A DNA stretch of 64,000 nucleotides, from assembly GCF_042654345.1 (NCBI RefSeq), contig NZ_JBHSGB010000016.1:1-64000 (forward strand), given 5' to 3'. The translations under genes were made by a program, and so were the position numbers. The notes below the pieces were generated by a model. The model saw nothing but the letters and a program-made list of their open reading frames with translations. It searched no databases and was not told the DNA's origin. Below, piece after piece: positions 51,428-61,150 of the stretch (position 1 is the first letter of the stretch; the number at the start of each line of letters is the position of its first letter). This DNA is from Pararheinheimera marina. GTDB lineage: Bacteria; Pseudomonadota; Gammaproteobacteria; Enterobacterales; Alteromonadaceae.

Positions 51428-51898
51428 GTGAATATTAACGCCACTCTCATTGGTGAATTAATCGCGTTCCTGGTGTTCGTACTGTTCTGTATGAAGTACG
51501 TATGGCCACCAATCATCGGCGCGATTGAAGCCCGCCAGCAAAAAATTGCAGACGGTTTAGCCGCGACAGATCGCGCTGAACAAGACCTGCGTTTGGCGCA
51601 AGAGAAAGCGAAACAGCAGTTGACTGAAGCAAAAGCCCAGGCTTCTGCGTTAATCGACCAGGCAAAGAAGCGTGAACAGCAGATTATCGACGAAGCTGCT
51701 GTGAAGGCTCAGGCAGAGCGGGACAAAATCCTGGCTCAGGCGAAAGCCGAGGTTGAAGCTGAACGGATCAGAGCGAAAGAAGAACTCCGCAAGCAAGTGG
51801 CTGCCCTGGCAGTGGCTGGTGCTGAGAAGATTCTGCAGCGTTCTATTGATGAAGCTGCACACAGCGACATCCTGGAAAAGCTGGTCGCAGAACTTTAA
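51428..51898 (+). CDS. atpF: F-type ATP synthase subunit b
   Basis: 156 aa, the same length as E. coli b. An N-terminal membrane anchor (NINATLIGELIAFLVFVLFC) precedes a long charged coiled-coil stalk. The start is GTG at 51428 with AAGGAG 8 nt upstream. Forms the peripheral stalk dimer. Confidence 0.96.
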   Translation: MNINATLIGELIAFLVFVLFCMKYVWPPIIGAIEARQQKIADGLAATDRAEQDLRLAQEKAKQQLTEAKAQASALIDQAKKREQQIIDEAAVKAQAERDKILAQAKAEVEAERIRAKEELRKQVAALAVAGAEKILQRSIDEAAHSDILEKLVAEL

Positions 51899-51910
51899 TG
51901 AGGATGAGCC

Positions 51911-52444
51911 ATGTCTGAACTGACTAATTTAGCTCGTCCGTACGCCAAAGCTGCGTTTGAGTTTGCGGTAGAACACAAAGCGCTGGATGCCTGGCAAGGT
52001 ATGTTGTTTTTCGCTGCTGAAGTAGCGAAAAACGGCTACGTTGCTGAGCAACTGCACAATGGTGCTGCTGCAGAGCAACAAGCTGCGTTCTTTATTCAGG
52101 TTTGTGGTGAGCAGTTAGATGCTCATGGCCAGAACTTCGTTAAAGTCATGGCGGAAAATCATCGCTTGCTGGCGCTGCCAGCCGTGTTTGATGCCTTTGT
52201 TGCATTAAAAGCCGAGTACGAAAAAGAGGCGACCGTTGAGGTGGTTTCTGCGTCTGCGCTCAATGCAGCACAACAGGACAAACTGGCTGCGGCTTTATCG
52301 CAACGTTTAGCACGCAAAGTAAAATTGAACTGTAGTGTAGACCCGACCGTCGTTGGCGGCATGTTGATCAAAGCCGGTGATATGGTGATCGACGGCTCGG
52401 TTCGTGGCAAGTTAGACCGTTTAGCTACTGCACTGCAGTCATAA
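51911..52444 (+). CDS. atpH: F-type ATP synthase subunit delta
   Basis: 177 aa. The N terminus LTNLARPYAKAAFEFAVEH and the C-terminal VDPTVVGGMLIKAGDMVIDGS motif are diagnostic. It joins the peripheral stalk to the alpha3beta3 head. GAGGAT precedes the ATG, 12 bp after atpF. Confidence 0.97.
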   Translation: MSELTNLARPYAKAAFEFAVEHKALDAWQGMLFFAAEVAKNGYVAEQLHNGAAAEQQAAFFIQVCGEQLDAHGQNFVKVMAENHRLLALPAVFDAFVALKAEYEKEATVEVVSASALNAAQQDKLAAALSQRLARKVKLNCSVDPTVVGGMLIKAGDMVIDGSVRGKLDRLATALQS

Positions 52445-52458
52445 TTGGGGATTAGAGC

Positions 52459-54000
52459 ATGCAACTGAATTCCACTGAAATCTCTGAACTGATCAAAAAA
52501 CGTATTGAACAGTTCGAAGTTGTCAGTGAAGCTCGCAACGAAGGTACTATCGTCGCTGTAACCGACGGTATTATCCGCATCAACGGCCTGGCCGATTGTA
52601 TGCAAGGCGAAATGATCGAGCTTCCTGGCAACCGCTACGCTATCGCACTGAACTTAGAGCGCAGCTCTGTAGGTGCCGTAGTTATGGGTCCATATGCGGA
52701 CCTGCGTGAAGGTACCAAAGTTAAAGCCACTGGCCGTATCCTGGAAGTTCCGGTAGGTCCAGGCCTGTTAGGCCGTGTGGTAAACACCCTGGGTGAGCCA
52801 ATCGATGGTAAAGGTCCAATCGATGCTGCTGGTTTCGCTCCGGTAGAAAAAATTGCTCCAGGCGTTATCGACCGTCGTTCTGTAGACCAACCTCTGCAAA
52901 CCGGTTACAAGTCTGTTGACTCGATGATCCCAATCGGTCGTGGTCAGCGTGAATTGCTTATCGGTGACCGTCAGACCGGTAAAACGGCTCTGGCCATCGA
53001 CGCCATCATCAACCAGAAAGACTCTGGCGTAAAATGTATCTATGTCGCTATCGGTCAGAAAGCTTCGACCATCGCTAACGTAGTACGTAAACTGGAAGAG
53101 CACGGTGCCCTGGCGCACACTATCGTGGTTGTTGCTTCTGCTTCAGAAGCTGCTGCCCTGCAATTCCTGGCGCCATACTCTGGCTGTACTATGGGTGAAT
53201 TCTTCCGTGACCGCGGTGAAGATGCTCTGATCGTATACGATGACCTGTCTAAGCAGGCTGTTGCTTACCGTCAAATCTCTCTGCTGTTACGTCGTCCACC
53301 AGGCCGTGAAGCCTACCCAGGTGACGTATTCTATTTACACAGCCGTCTGTTAGAGCGTGCATCACGCGTAAACGAGCACTATGTTGAGCGTTTAACTAAC
53401 GGTGAAGTGAAAGGCAAAACCGGTTCTTTAACTGCGCTGCCAATTATCGAAACTCAGGCTGGTGACGTTTCTGCGTTCGTACCAACCAACGTAATTTCGA
53501 TCACTGACGGTCAGATCTTCCTGGAATCAGGCCTGTTCAACGCCGGTATCCGTCCAGCAGTTAACGCTGGTATTTCGGTATCTCGTGTTGGTGGTGCTGC
53601 TCAGACCAAGATCATCAAAAAGCTGGGTGGCGGTATCCGTCTGGCCCTGGCTCAGTACAACGAACTGGCTGCATTCGCTCAGTTCGCTTCAGATCTGGAT
53701 GACGCGACCCGTGCTCAGTTAGAACACGGTCAGAAAGTTACAGAGCTGATGAAACAGCTGCAATACGCTCCAATGGGCGTAGCTGATATGGGTGTGTCTA
53801 TTTTCGCGATTGAAAAAGGCTACATGAAAGACATCGAAGTAGCGAAAATCCTGGATTTCGAAGCTGCTCTGATCGCTTACATGCATGCTGAACACGCCCA
53901 GTTCATGGCTGATCTGAACAAAACCGGTAACTACAACGACCAGATCGAAGCGACCTTAAAAGGCGCTATTGAGAAGTTTAAAGCGACTCAGACCTGGTAA
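52459..54000 (+). CDS. atpA: F-type ATP synthase subunit alpha
   Basis: 513 aa non-catalytic nucleotide-binding subunit. The Walker A region is GDRQTGKTALAIDAI and the Walker B-type segment ALIVYDDLSKQA, with PGREAYPGDVFYLHSRLLER and the alpha signature PAVNAGISVSRVGGAAQ. 14 bp after atpH. Codon use is strongly biased, as expected for high expression. Confidence 0.98.
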   Translation: MQLNSTEISELIKKRIEQFEVVSEARNEGTIVAVTDGIIRINGLADCMQGEMIELPGNRYAIALNLERSSVGAVVMGPYADLREGTKVKATGRILEVPVGPGLLGRVVNTLGEPIDGKGPIDAAGFAPVEKIAPGVIDRRSVDQPLQTGYKSVDSMIPIGRGQRELLIGDRQTGKTALAIDAIINQKDSGVKCIYVAIGQKASTIANVVRKLEEHGALAHTIVVVASASEAAALQFLAPYSGCTMGEFFRDRGEDALIVYDDLSKQAVAYRQISLLLRRPPGREAYPGDVFYLHSRLLERASRVNEHYVERLTNGEVKGKTGSLTALPIIETQAGDVSAFVPTNVISITDGQIFLESGLFNAGIRPAVNAGISVSRVGGAAQTKIIKKLGGGIRLALAQYNELAAFAQFASDLDDATRAQLEHGQKVTELMKQLQYAPMGVADMGVSIFAIEKGYMKDIEVAKILDFEAALIAYMHAEHAQFMADLNKTGNYNDQIEATLKGAIEKFKATQTW

Positions 54001-54054
54001 GCCTGTTGGGCGGGGCTTGCCCTGCCCGACCGTTGAAATATTCGGAGATTAGTC

Positions 54055-54915
54055 ATGGCCGGCGCAAAAGAGATAAAAAGTAAGATCGGGAGTATTAACA
54101 ATACTCGTAAGATCACCAGCGCTATGGAAAAGGTGGCAGTCAGCAAAATGCGCAAAGCGCAGGAGCGGGTTGCACACTCTCGTCCATACGCGGAAGGTAT
54201 GCGCAAAGTGATCGGCAATATCGCAAACGGCAACATTGAATACCGTCACCCGTTCTTAACTGAACGTCCGGTAAAAAATGTGGGCTACATTGTGATATCG
54301 ACAGACCGTGGCCTTTGCGGCGGCTTGAATACCAACGAGTTCAAACGTATTGCCAATGACATGAAAGGCTGGAAAGACCAGGGTGTACAAGCTCAGGTCG
54401 CAGTGATCGGTAACAAAGCCACGGCGTTTTTTAAACGTTTCGGCGGCAAAGTACTGGCACAGCAAACCGGCCCGGGTGATAACCCGCGTCTGGCTGACGT
54501 AATTGGCTCAGTTCGTGTGATGTTAACAGCATACGAAGAAGGCCGTATTGACCGCTTGTTCCTGGTATTTAACCGTTTTGTAAATACCATGAAGCAAGAG
54601 CCGGTGATCGAACAACTCTTACCTTTGCCAAAAGCAGACGTAGCGGCGAAAAGCCACAGTTGGGATTACATCTACGAGCCGGATCCAAAAGTAATTTTAG
54701 ATAAATTACTGGACCGTTACGTAGAGTCTCAGGTGTACCAAGGCGTAGTTGAAAACGCGGCCAGCGAACAAGCGGCCCGTATGGTAGCGATGAAAGCTGC
54801 TACCGATAACGCCGGTAACTTAATGGATGACCTGAAACTGGTTTACAACAAAGCTCGTCAGGCAGCTATTACCCAGGAACTCAGCGAAATCGTCGCTGGT
54901 GCCGCTGCGGTCTAA
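54055..54915 (+). CDS. atpG: F-type ATP synthase subunit gamma
   Basis: 286 aa central-stalk rotor. N-terminal helix KEIKSKIGSINNTRKITSAMEKV, given here as KIGSINNTRKITSAMEKV; DRGLCGGLNTN; and the C-terminal signature AARMVAMKAATDNAGNL. The 54-bp gap after atpA contains a GGAG site. Rotation couples proton flow to catalysis. Confidence 0.97.
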   Translation: MAGAKEIKSKIGSINNTRKITSAMEKVAVSKMRKAQERVAHSRPYAEGMRKVIGNIANGNIEYRHPFLTERPVKNVGYIVISTDRGLCGGLNTNEFKRIANDMKGWKDQGVQAQVAVIGNKATAFFKRFGGKVLAQQTGPGDNPRLADVIGSVRVMLTAYEEGRIDRLFLVFNRFVNTMKQEPVIEQLLPLPKADVAAKSHSWDYIYEPDPKVILDKLLDRYVESQVYQGVVENAASEQAARMVAMKAATDNAGNLMDDLKLVYNKARQAAITQELSEIVAGAAAV

Positions 54916-54954
54916 GGCTTAGGTATACAGGTTTGAGAAATTAGAGGAATTAAC

Positions 54955-56340
54955 ATGAGTCAAGGTAAGGTAGTCCAAATCATTGGCGCCGTTGTGGATA
55001 TCGACTTTCCACAAGATGCGGTACCTGGTATCTACGCCGCTTTGAACGTAACTGGCGGCGACCTGGCTGGCTTAGTACTTGAAGTACAGCAGCAGTTAGG
55101 TGGCGGTACTGTACGTGCTATCGCGTTAGGTTCCACCGACGGTCTGCGTCGTGGTGCTGAAGTAGCTAACACTGGTAAGCCAATCGAAGTTCCAGTAGGT
55201 AAAGCCACACTGGGTCGTATCATGAACGTACTGGGTGAGCCAATCGACGAAGCTGGCCCAATCGGTGAAGAAGAGCGTTGGGCTATCCACCGTTCTGCAC
55301 CAAGCTACGAAGATCAGGCTTCTTCTAACGCCCTGTTAGAAACAGGCATCAAGGTTATCGACCTGGTATGTCCGTTTGCTAAAGGTGGTAAAGTTGGTCT
55401 GTTCGGTGGTGCCGGTGTTGGTAAAACCGTAAACATGATGGAACTGATCCGTAACATCGCGATCGAGCACAGCGGTTACTCTGTATTCGCCGGTGTAGGT
55501 GAGCGTACCCGTGAAGGTAACGACTTCTACCACGAAATGAACGATTCAAACGTTCTGGACAAAGTATCACTGGTTTACGGTCAGATGAACGAGCCACCAG
55601 GCAACCGTCTGCGTGTTGCTCTGACCGGTCTGACTATGGCCGAGAAGTTCCGTGACGAAGGTCGTGACGTGCTTTTCTTCGTCGACAACATCTACCGTTA
55701 CACGCTGGCCGGTACTGAAGTATCTGCACTGTTAGGCCGTATGCCTTCAGCTGTAGGTTACCAGCCAACGTTGGCGGAAGAAATGGGCGTTCTGCAAGAG
55801 CGTATCACTTCAACCAAAACAGGTTCTATCACCTCTGTTCAAGCGGTTTACGTTCCAGCGGACGACTTAACTGACCCGTCACCAGCGACTACGTTCTCTC
55901 ACTTAGATGCGACAGTGGTATTGTCACGTAACATCGCTTCTCTGGGTATTTACCCAGCGATCGACCCGCTGGATTCAACTTCTCGTCAGTTGGACCCTCT
56001 GGTGATCGGTAAAGAGCACTATGACGTGGCCCGTGGTGTTCAGTCAGTTCTGCAACGTTACAAAGAACTGAAAGACATCATCGCGATCCTGGGTATGGAC
56101 GAGCTGTCAGATGCTGACCGTACGACTGTATTCCGCGCTCGTAAGATCCAACGTTTCCTGTCACAGCCATTCTTCGTTGCTGAAGTTTTCACTGGCTCAC
56201 CAGGTAAATACGTTCCGCTGAAAGAAACTATCCGTGGTTTCAAAGGCATCCTGGACGGTGAGTTCGATCACCTGCCAGAGCAAGCCTTCTACATGGTTGG
56301 TTCTATCGACGAAGCGATCGAAAAAGCGAAGAAGCTGTAA
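54955..56340 (+). CDS. atpD: F-type ATP synthase subunit beta
   Basis: 461 aa catalytic subunit. The Walker A is GGAGVGKTVNMMELI, with the catalytic Glu region GVGERTREGNDFYHEM, Walker B VLFFVDNIYRYTLAGTEVS and the DELSD motif near the C terminus (GMDELSDADR). AGAGG precedes the ATG. Confidence 0.98.
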   Translation: MSQGKVVQIIGAVVDIDFPQDAVPGIYAALNVTGGDLAGLVLEVQQQLGGGTVRAIALGSTDGLRRGAEVANTGKPIEVPVGKATLGRIMNVLGEPIDEAGPIGEEERWAIHRSAPSYEDQASSNALLETGIKVIDLVCPFAKGGKVGLFGGAGVGKTVNMMELIRNIAIEHSGYSVFAGVGERTREGNDFYHEMNDSNVLDKVSLVYGQMNEPPGNRLRVALTGLTMAEKFRDEGRDVLFFVDNIYRYTLAGTEVSALLGRMPSAVGYQPTLAEEMGVLQERITSTKTGSITSVQAVYVPADDLTDPSPATTFSHLDATVVLSRNIASLGIYPAIDPLDSTSRQLDPLVIGKEHYDVARGVQSVLQRYKELKDIIAILGMDELSDADRTTVFRARKIQRFLSQPFFVAEVFTGSPGKYVPLKETIRGFKGILDGEFDHLPEQAFYMVGSIDEAIEKAKKL

Positions 56341-56362
56341 TTTACAGCTTTAGGAGAGCGAA

Positions 56363-56779
56363 ATGGCAATGACAGTACAACTGGATGTGGTAAGCGCCGA
56401 AGAGCGGATCTTTTCTGGTCTGGTGGAATCCATTCAGGTTACAGGTAGCGAAGGTGAGCTGGGTATTTTACCTGGTCACATTCCGCTTCTGACTGGCATC
56501 AAGCCAGGTATGGTACGTATCGTTAAACAGTTCGGTGAAGAACAGCTGCTGTATGTAGCTGGCGGAGTGCTGGAAGTTCAGCCTCATACCATTACTGTGC
56601 TGGCGGACGTGGCCGTACGCGCTGAGGACTTAGACGAGCAAGCCGCTTTAGCTGCACAGAAACGTGCGGAAGAAGCGATGCAACATGCAGGTGCAGACTT
56701 CAACTATGCTGAAGCTGCCGCCCAACTGGCCGAAGCAATCGCCCAGTTACGTCTGATCCAAAAAATGCGCAAGAAGTAA
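56363..56779 (+). CDS. atpC: F-type ATP synthase subunit epsilon
   Basis: 138 aa. An N-terminal beta-sandwich (LDVVSAEERIFSGLV, GELGILPGHIPLLTGIKPG, YVAGGVLEVQP) precedes a C-terminal helical hairpin (about 88-138) that can inhibit hydrolysis. Last gene of the atp operon, followed by a strong terminator. Confidence 0.97.
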   Translation: MAMTVQLDVVSAEERIFSGLVESIQVTGSEGELGILPGHIPLLTGIKPGMVRIVKQFGEEQLLYVAGGVLEVQPHTITVLADVAVRAEDLDEQAALAAQKRAEEAMQHAGADFNYAEAAAQLAEAIAQLRLIQKMRKK

Positions 56780-56799
56780 TTGCTACACTAAGCGTTTTG

Positions 56800-56826
56800 A
56801 AAAGCCACCTTCGGGTGGCTTTTTTT
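56800..56826 (+). terminator. atp operon terminator
   Basis: AAAAGCCACC/GGTGGCTTTT stem with a TTCG tetraloop and a T7 tract. Confidence 0.95.
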
Positions 56827-56843
56827 GCTTTATTATCTATTCA

Positions 56844-56855
56844 CTGAAATTTCAG
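56844..56855. other. 12-bp palindrome upstream of glmU
   Basis: CTGAAATTTCAG is a perfect palindrome overlapping the expected -35 region of a weak glmU promoter (TAGAAT at 56867-56872). It may be an operator or chance. Confidence 0.3.
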
Positions 56856-56903
56856 TTTGAATTCGTTAGAATCCGCACATTACACCCTGTTTAAGGAAAG
56901 GTT

Positions 56904-58268
56904 ATGGCTTTAAATGTTGTGATTCTGGCTGCCGGTAAAGGTACCCGGATGAAATCTGCGTTACCCAAGGTACTGCACAAAGTGGCAGAACGTTCTATGG
57001 TGCAGCATGTGATTGACACAGCGCGCTCATTGGGTGCTCAGGCCGTCAATCTGGTGTATGGCTATGGCGCAGAGCAGCTGCAGGCCGCATTGGGTGAGCA
57101 GCCACTGAACTGGGTGCTGCAGGCTGAGCAGTTAGGCACAGGCCATGCGGTGCAGCAGGCGGTGCCTTATATCGCTGACAGCGATGTGGTGTTGGTGCTC
57201 TATGGTGACGTGCCGCTGACCCGCAAAGAAACTCTGGAAGCCTTATTGGCTGCCCGTCCGGCCGATGGTCTGGCGATTCTGACGGTCAAGCTGGCCAACC
57301 CGACAGGTTATGGCCGCATTATGCGTACCGACGGCAAGGTGGTTGGTATTGTCGAGCAGAAAGACGCCAGCCCGGAGCAGCTGCTGATCAACGAAGTAAA
57401 CAGCGGCATTATGGCGCTGCCAGGCAAACAGCTGAAACAATGGCTGAGCCAACTGCAAAACAACAATGCGCAGGGCGAATTCTACCTGACCGACATTATT
57501 GCGATGGCGCATGCAGATGGTGTGGCTATTGCGACCGCGCATCCGGCCAACCCTATTGAAACCGAAGGTGCGAACAACCGCGTGCAATTAGCGCAGCTGG
57601 AACGCGCTTATCAGGCACGTAAAGCAGAAGAGCTGATGCTGAACGGCGCTAACCTGCGCGACCCGGCTCGCATTGATGTGCGTGGCGAAGTCACAGTTGG
57701 CAGCGACGTGATGATCGACGTCAATGTGATCTTCGAAGGCAAAGTGGTGCTGGGCAATGGGGTGGTGATTGGCGCCAACAGCATTCTGAAAGACTGCACC
57801 ATTGGCGATAACACCGAAATCAAACCGAACACCATGGTGGAATCCTCCAGCATTGGCGCTGGCTGTTCCGTCGGGCCTTACGCCCGCATCCGGCCAGACT
57901 CAGTACTGGCAGACGACAGCCATGTCGGTAACTTTGTGGAGCTGAAAAAGGCTCAGCTGGGCAAAGGCTCCAAAGCCAACCATCTGACCTATCTGGGCGA
58001 CGCGGTCATTGGCAGCAAAGTGAATATTGGTGCCGGGACCATTACCTGCAACTACGACGGCGCCAATAAGTTTGTCACCACCATTGAGGATGGCGTTTTT
58101 GTAGGCTCTAACAGTTCCTTAGTGGCGCCTGTTACCCTGGGTCAAAACAGTACTGTCGGTGCTGGCTCCGTGGTTACAGCCAGCGTGGCGGCTGACGAAC
58201 TGGTGGTCGCGCGGTCGAAGCAGCGTCATATCAGTGGCTGGAAAAGGCCGGTGAAACAAAAGAAATAA
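56904..58268 (+). CDS. glmU: bifunctional UDP-GlcNAc pyrophosphorylase / glucosamine-1-P acetyltransferase
   Basis: 454 aa. The N-terminal uridylyltransferase domain (about 1-228) has LAAGKGTRMKSALPKVLHKV, YGYGAEQL and LYGDVPL. The C-terminal left-handed beta-helix acetyltransferase has RIRPDSVL, HVGNFVELKKAQLG, KANHLTYLGDA and NIGAGTITCNYDG. It makes UDP-GlcNAc for peptidoglycan and LPS. AAGGAAAG precedes the ATG. Conserved position after atpC. Confidence 0.98.
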   Translation: MALNVVILAAGKGTRMKSALPKVLHKVAERSMVQHVIDTARSLGAQAVNLVYGYGAEQLQAALGEQPLNWVLQAEQLGTGHAVQQAVPYIADSDVVLVLYGDVPLTRKETLEALLAARPADGLAILTVKLANPTGYGRIMRTDGKVVGIVEQKDASPEQLLINEVNSGIMALPGKQLKQWLSQLQNNNAQGEFYLTDIIAMAHADGVAIATAHPANPIETEGANNRVQLAQLERAYQARKAEELMLNGANLRDPARIDVRGEVTVGSDVMIDVNVIFEGKVVLGNGVVIGANSILKDCTIGDNTEIKPNTMVESSSIGAGCSVGPYARIRPDSVLADDSHVGNFVELKKAQLGKGSKANHLTYLGDAVIGSKVNIGAGTITCNYDGANKFVTTIEDGVFVGSNSSLVAPVTLGQNSTVGAGSVVTASVAADELVVARSKQRHISGWKRPVKQKK

Positions 58269-58292
58269 CACTAGCCCTGAGTTCGTTCCAAT

Positions 58293-58323
58293 AAAAAATC
58301 CCCGCTAACACCGGGAATTTTTT
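58293..58323. terminator. glmU terminator
   Basis: An A6-TCCC arm pairs with a GGGA-ATTTTTT arm with one A-A mismatch and a 10-nt loop, about 25 nt after the glmU stop. Confidence 0.75.
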
Positions 58324-58401
58324 GTTGCTGGAGCTATGTATACTGGGGCTCAGCTTTTTGTGTCGCGAGGCTGCGCAGATGCAGCCATGCAAAGGACCAG
58401 G

Positions 58402-59988
58402 ATGAATTCGATACCACCCCAGTATATCCAGACCGCCGATCTGCAGATAGACAGCAGTCGCCACAGCGTGCGCCGTGACGGCTAGGTGATAGCGCTCCCG
58501 CCTTTGTCGTACAAATTTTTGCTGGTGCTGGTGAGCGCGCGGGGGCAGGTAGTCAGTACCGACCAACTGGCGGAGAAAGTCTGGCAAAAAAGTTATGTCA
58601 GCGACGAAACCATTAGTCAGCGCGCCTCGTTATTACGCAAAGCGCTGGCAGACACTGCTGACAGTTACTTTGAAGCGATTCGGGGCACGGGCTACCGTTG
58701 GGTGGCGGACGTCGTTCTGCTATCTAGTCCGGCGAGTGTCACCGCACCATCAGCTGATAGCCGGCAGATGGCTAAAGTGCACAAAGCCTTGTTGGCTGTA
58801 GCCGTGGTGGCCATTATCGCCGCGTTGCTCGCCGCCTATGTGGTGCAGCGAACACCGGCCAGCACAGCAGCCAGCAGCAAGCCCAGCCAGCCGCTGTCGG
58901 ATCATGATTTGCTGCTGCAAAAAGCCAAAAGCTATGCGGCACAATTTAATGCAGCCGCCAATCCGCATGCCATTCAACTGTTTCGTGATGTGCTGGCACT
59001 GGACCCTGGCTCGGACAGTGCGAAGTTCGGGCTGGCGGTGGCTTTATTGCATCAGGTTTCGAAATTTAACGGTGATCCAACCTTGCTACAGGAAGCTGAG
59101 CAGCTGTCTGCTAATCTGCTGGCTGCGCAGCCGGATAGCGCCAGGCGGCTCTGGTTGCGGGCTTTTTATTTTGATGTGCTGGGCCAAATTAATCAGGCTA
59201 TCGCTTTGTATGAGCAGGCGCTGGTGCAGGACGGCCATTTAACCGAAGCCAAAGGCGGGTTGGCTTACCTGTACCGGCAAAAAGGCCGCTTGCATGAAGC
59301 GCTGCATTTAAACATGGATATTGTTGGCACCGAGCTGCACTACCAGTTTTTGCAGGTGGCCGAATGTCTGGCGTTGGCTGGATTAACCAAGCAGGCCCGG
59401 GAGTGGCACCAGCGGGCTTATCAGTTAGCACCTGATTCTGCCGTGGTGATTGCCGCGCTGGCCAGGTTTGAGCTGACTGAAGGCAAGGACGAAGCTGCTG
59501 CAAAGCTGTTAACAGCACTGCATAACAAAGGCATGGGCTCGGCCCAAAGTTATGAAATTGCCGCCATTCTGGCGCTGCGCCAGCAACAGCCGCAACAAGC
59601 GCTGGCTTTACTGCAGCAGGCGGCCAGTTTAAGGCCGGAGTCTGAATACACCGAGGCCTGGCTTAGCTGGTTTTTACGCGACACTCAGCAACAACAGCCG
59701 CTCCAGGTAAGCGTCGAGGACTGGCCTGATTTATGGGTGTACCGCGCTATCAGCCTGCTGGCCAGCCAACAACGGCAGCAAGCCATCGAAGCGCTGCAGC
59801 TGGCTCAGCGCAGTGGCTACCTGGATTATCGTTTTATTCAGCAGTTGCCCCTGTTTCACCAGCTTGATGGCGAAGCCGCCTATCAAAGCACCTTGCAGGC
59901 AATGGCGCGTGCTGCCGACAGCGAACGCGCCAAAATAGAGATTTACGTGTTGCCTAAACTGAACGGGCTGATAGTGCCGGCAAAATAA
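58402..59988 (+). pseudogene. winged-helix/TPR membrane regulator (CadC/ToxR-like) interrupted by an in-frame TAG
   Basis: An ATG at 58402, 6 nt after AGGA, opens a frame of 27 codons (MNSIPPQYIQ...SVRRDG) that meets TAG at 58483-58485. It then continues in the same frame without further stop for 500 codons. Together they read as an OmpR/CadC-type winged-helix domain (RRDG-stop-VIALPPLSYKFLL, LAEKVWQKSYVSDETISQ, FEAIRGTGYRW), one transmembrane helix (about 129-148), then TPR-like periplasmic repeats to the end. A single C-to-T change of a CAG codon would explain the stop. GTG at 58486 directly follows the TAG, so restart is conceivable. Mutation, sequencing error and suppression cannot be separated here. 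The 3' end overlaps the converging hydrolase gene by 35 bp. Confidence 0.65.
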
Positions 59989-61009
59989 CGTTTTGCATCA
60001 GCTGGTGAATTTGCTGGTGCATGTACTTGGTGTTGTAGGCGCTGCTGGTGGTGACCACTGTGGCATTGAAGGCCGGGATCACAAACAGGTAGTTGCCGGC
60101 CGCCGCATAAGCCTGCACGGCGTTGCCATTGACCTGATAGGTAAAAATCCACCAGGTTAAGCCGTAATCGGCATGCATTTCAGGCATAGCTTCTGAATAA
60201 GCGGTAAAACTCTTTTTCACCCAGTCGGCGCTGACCAGCGACTTGCCCTGCCATTGGCCTTTATTCAACATCAACTGGCCAAGTTTCAGTAAATCAGCTG
60301 CCTTAATTCTCAGTCCGCCGCCGCCCTGCGTCAGCCCTTTGGGGCTGTAAGGCCAGCTAACTTCCTTGATGCCTAAAGGCGTAAACAGCTGCTGCTGAGC
60401 ATAATCCGACAGCTTCATTTTTGTTTTGCGTTCGATGGCGGCACCAGTCAGAAACACGCCAGCGGTGCAGTACGCAAAATCCCGGCCGTAGGGCTGATCT
60501 GCCGGTGCTTTTTCCCAGGGCGCATGGCCACGTTCGGGCAGATACAGCACAAAAGACAGCCAGTCGGCCTGCAGATACATACGTTCTTCATTACCGGCTG
60601 AATAGTCAGTCCAGTCATTGCACTCCAGCGGGTTGGTCATGCTAAGCAGCTGAAAAAAGGTCATGGCTGTTTTGGCCTTATTAGCAAACAACAGCGGCTG
60701 GTAGTCGGCGAACAGTGGCAACACCAGATCTTGTTCTGATGTAAACAACTGCTGTTGCAGCGCAATACCAAACAGCAGGCTGGTGACCGACTTACTCGCT
60801 GAACGAATGTCATGCAGCTCGTTGGCTGAGCTGCCGTTAAAATACTGCTCGTACAGCAGTTGGTCATTTTGTTGCACTAAAATGCCTGCCATTTTTTGCA
60901 GGTTCAGCGCCTCAATCTCTGCCTGAATAGCCAAAGGCCCAGCGGCCTGCAGCCAAGGGCTCAGGCTTAAGGCGGCGCTGAAGAAGAGTTTTTGTAACAG
61001 TGGTGTCAT
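59954..61009 (-). CDS. serine hydrolase of the class C beta-lactamase / penicillin-binding fold
   Basis: 351 aa. A signal peptide (cleavage near LQAA, about residue 23) is followed by a beta-lactamase-fold domain with SxxK motif SASK (Ser70, Lys73), a YxN-type motif YCT (180-182) and the GGGGLRIKAADLLKLGQLML segment. The third motif appears as AAAGN instead of KTG. This resembles esterase or 6-aminohexanoate-dimer-hydrolase-like members more than true beta-lactamases; the substrate is unknown. Its start lies near 61009 with no close partner gene. It converges on and overlaps the broken regulator. Confidence 0.85.
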   Translation of the reverse strand: MTPLLQKLFFSAALSLSPWLQAAGPLAIQAEIEALNLQKMAGILVQQNDQLLYEQYFNGSSANELHDIRSASKSVTSLLFGIALQQQLFTSEQDLVLPLFADYQPLLFANKAKTAMTFFQLLSMTNPLECNDWTDYSAGNEERMYLQADWLSFVLYLPERGHAPWEKAPADQPYGRDFAYCTAGVFLTGAAIERKTKMKLSDYAQQQLFTPLGIKEVSWPYSPKGLTQGGGGLRIKAADLLKLGQLMLNKGQWQGKSLVSADWVKKSFTAYSEAMPEMHADYGLTWWIFTYQVNGNAVQAYAAAGNYLFVIPAFNATVVTTSSAYNTKYMHQQIHQLMQNVILPALSARSV

Positions 61010-61128
61010 GACCGGGTCTCCTGATGTTGTTGGACCCGGCCAGCTTGCGTGAACTAGTGTTTTTTTGCCTGAAGCTTTGCTGAAGATGCCTGAAGAATGG
61101 CGGAAAATAGGCCTTTTACGGTAGGTTT

Positions 61129-61148
61129 AAGGTTCCACATGGAACCTT
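61129..61148. other. 20-bp palindrome resembling a one-base-altered parS
   Basis: AAGGTTCCACATGGAACCTT can form an 8-bp stem with a 4-nt loop. Its core GTTCCACATGGAAC (61132-61145) differs from the parS form GTTCCACGTGGAAC only at the central CG. It lies 2 bp beyond the stop of the small membrane-protein gene and has no T-tract. Confidence 0.5.
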
Positions 61149-61150
61149 GG

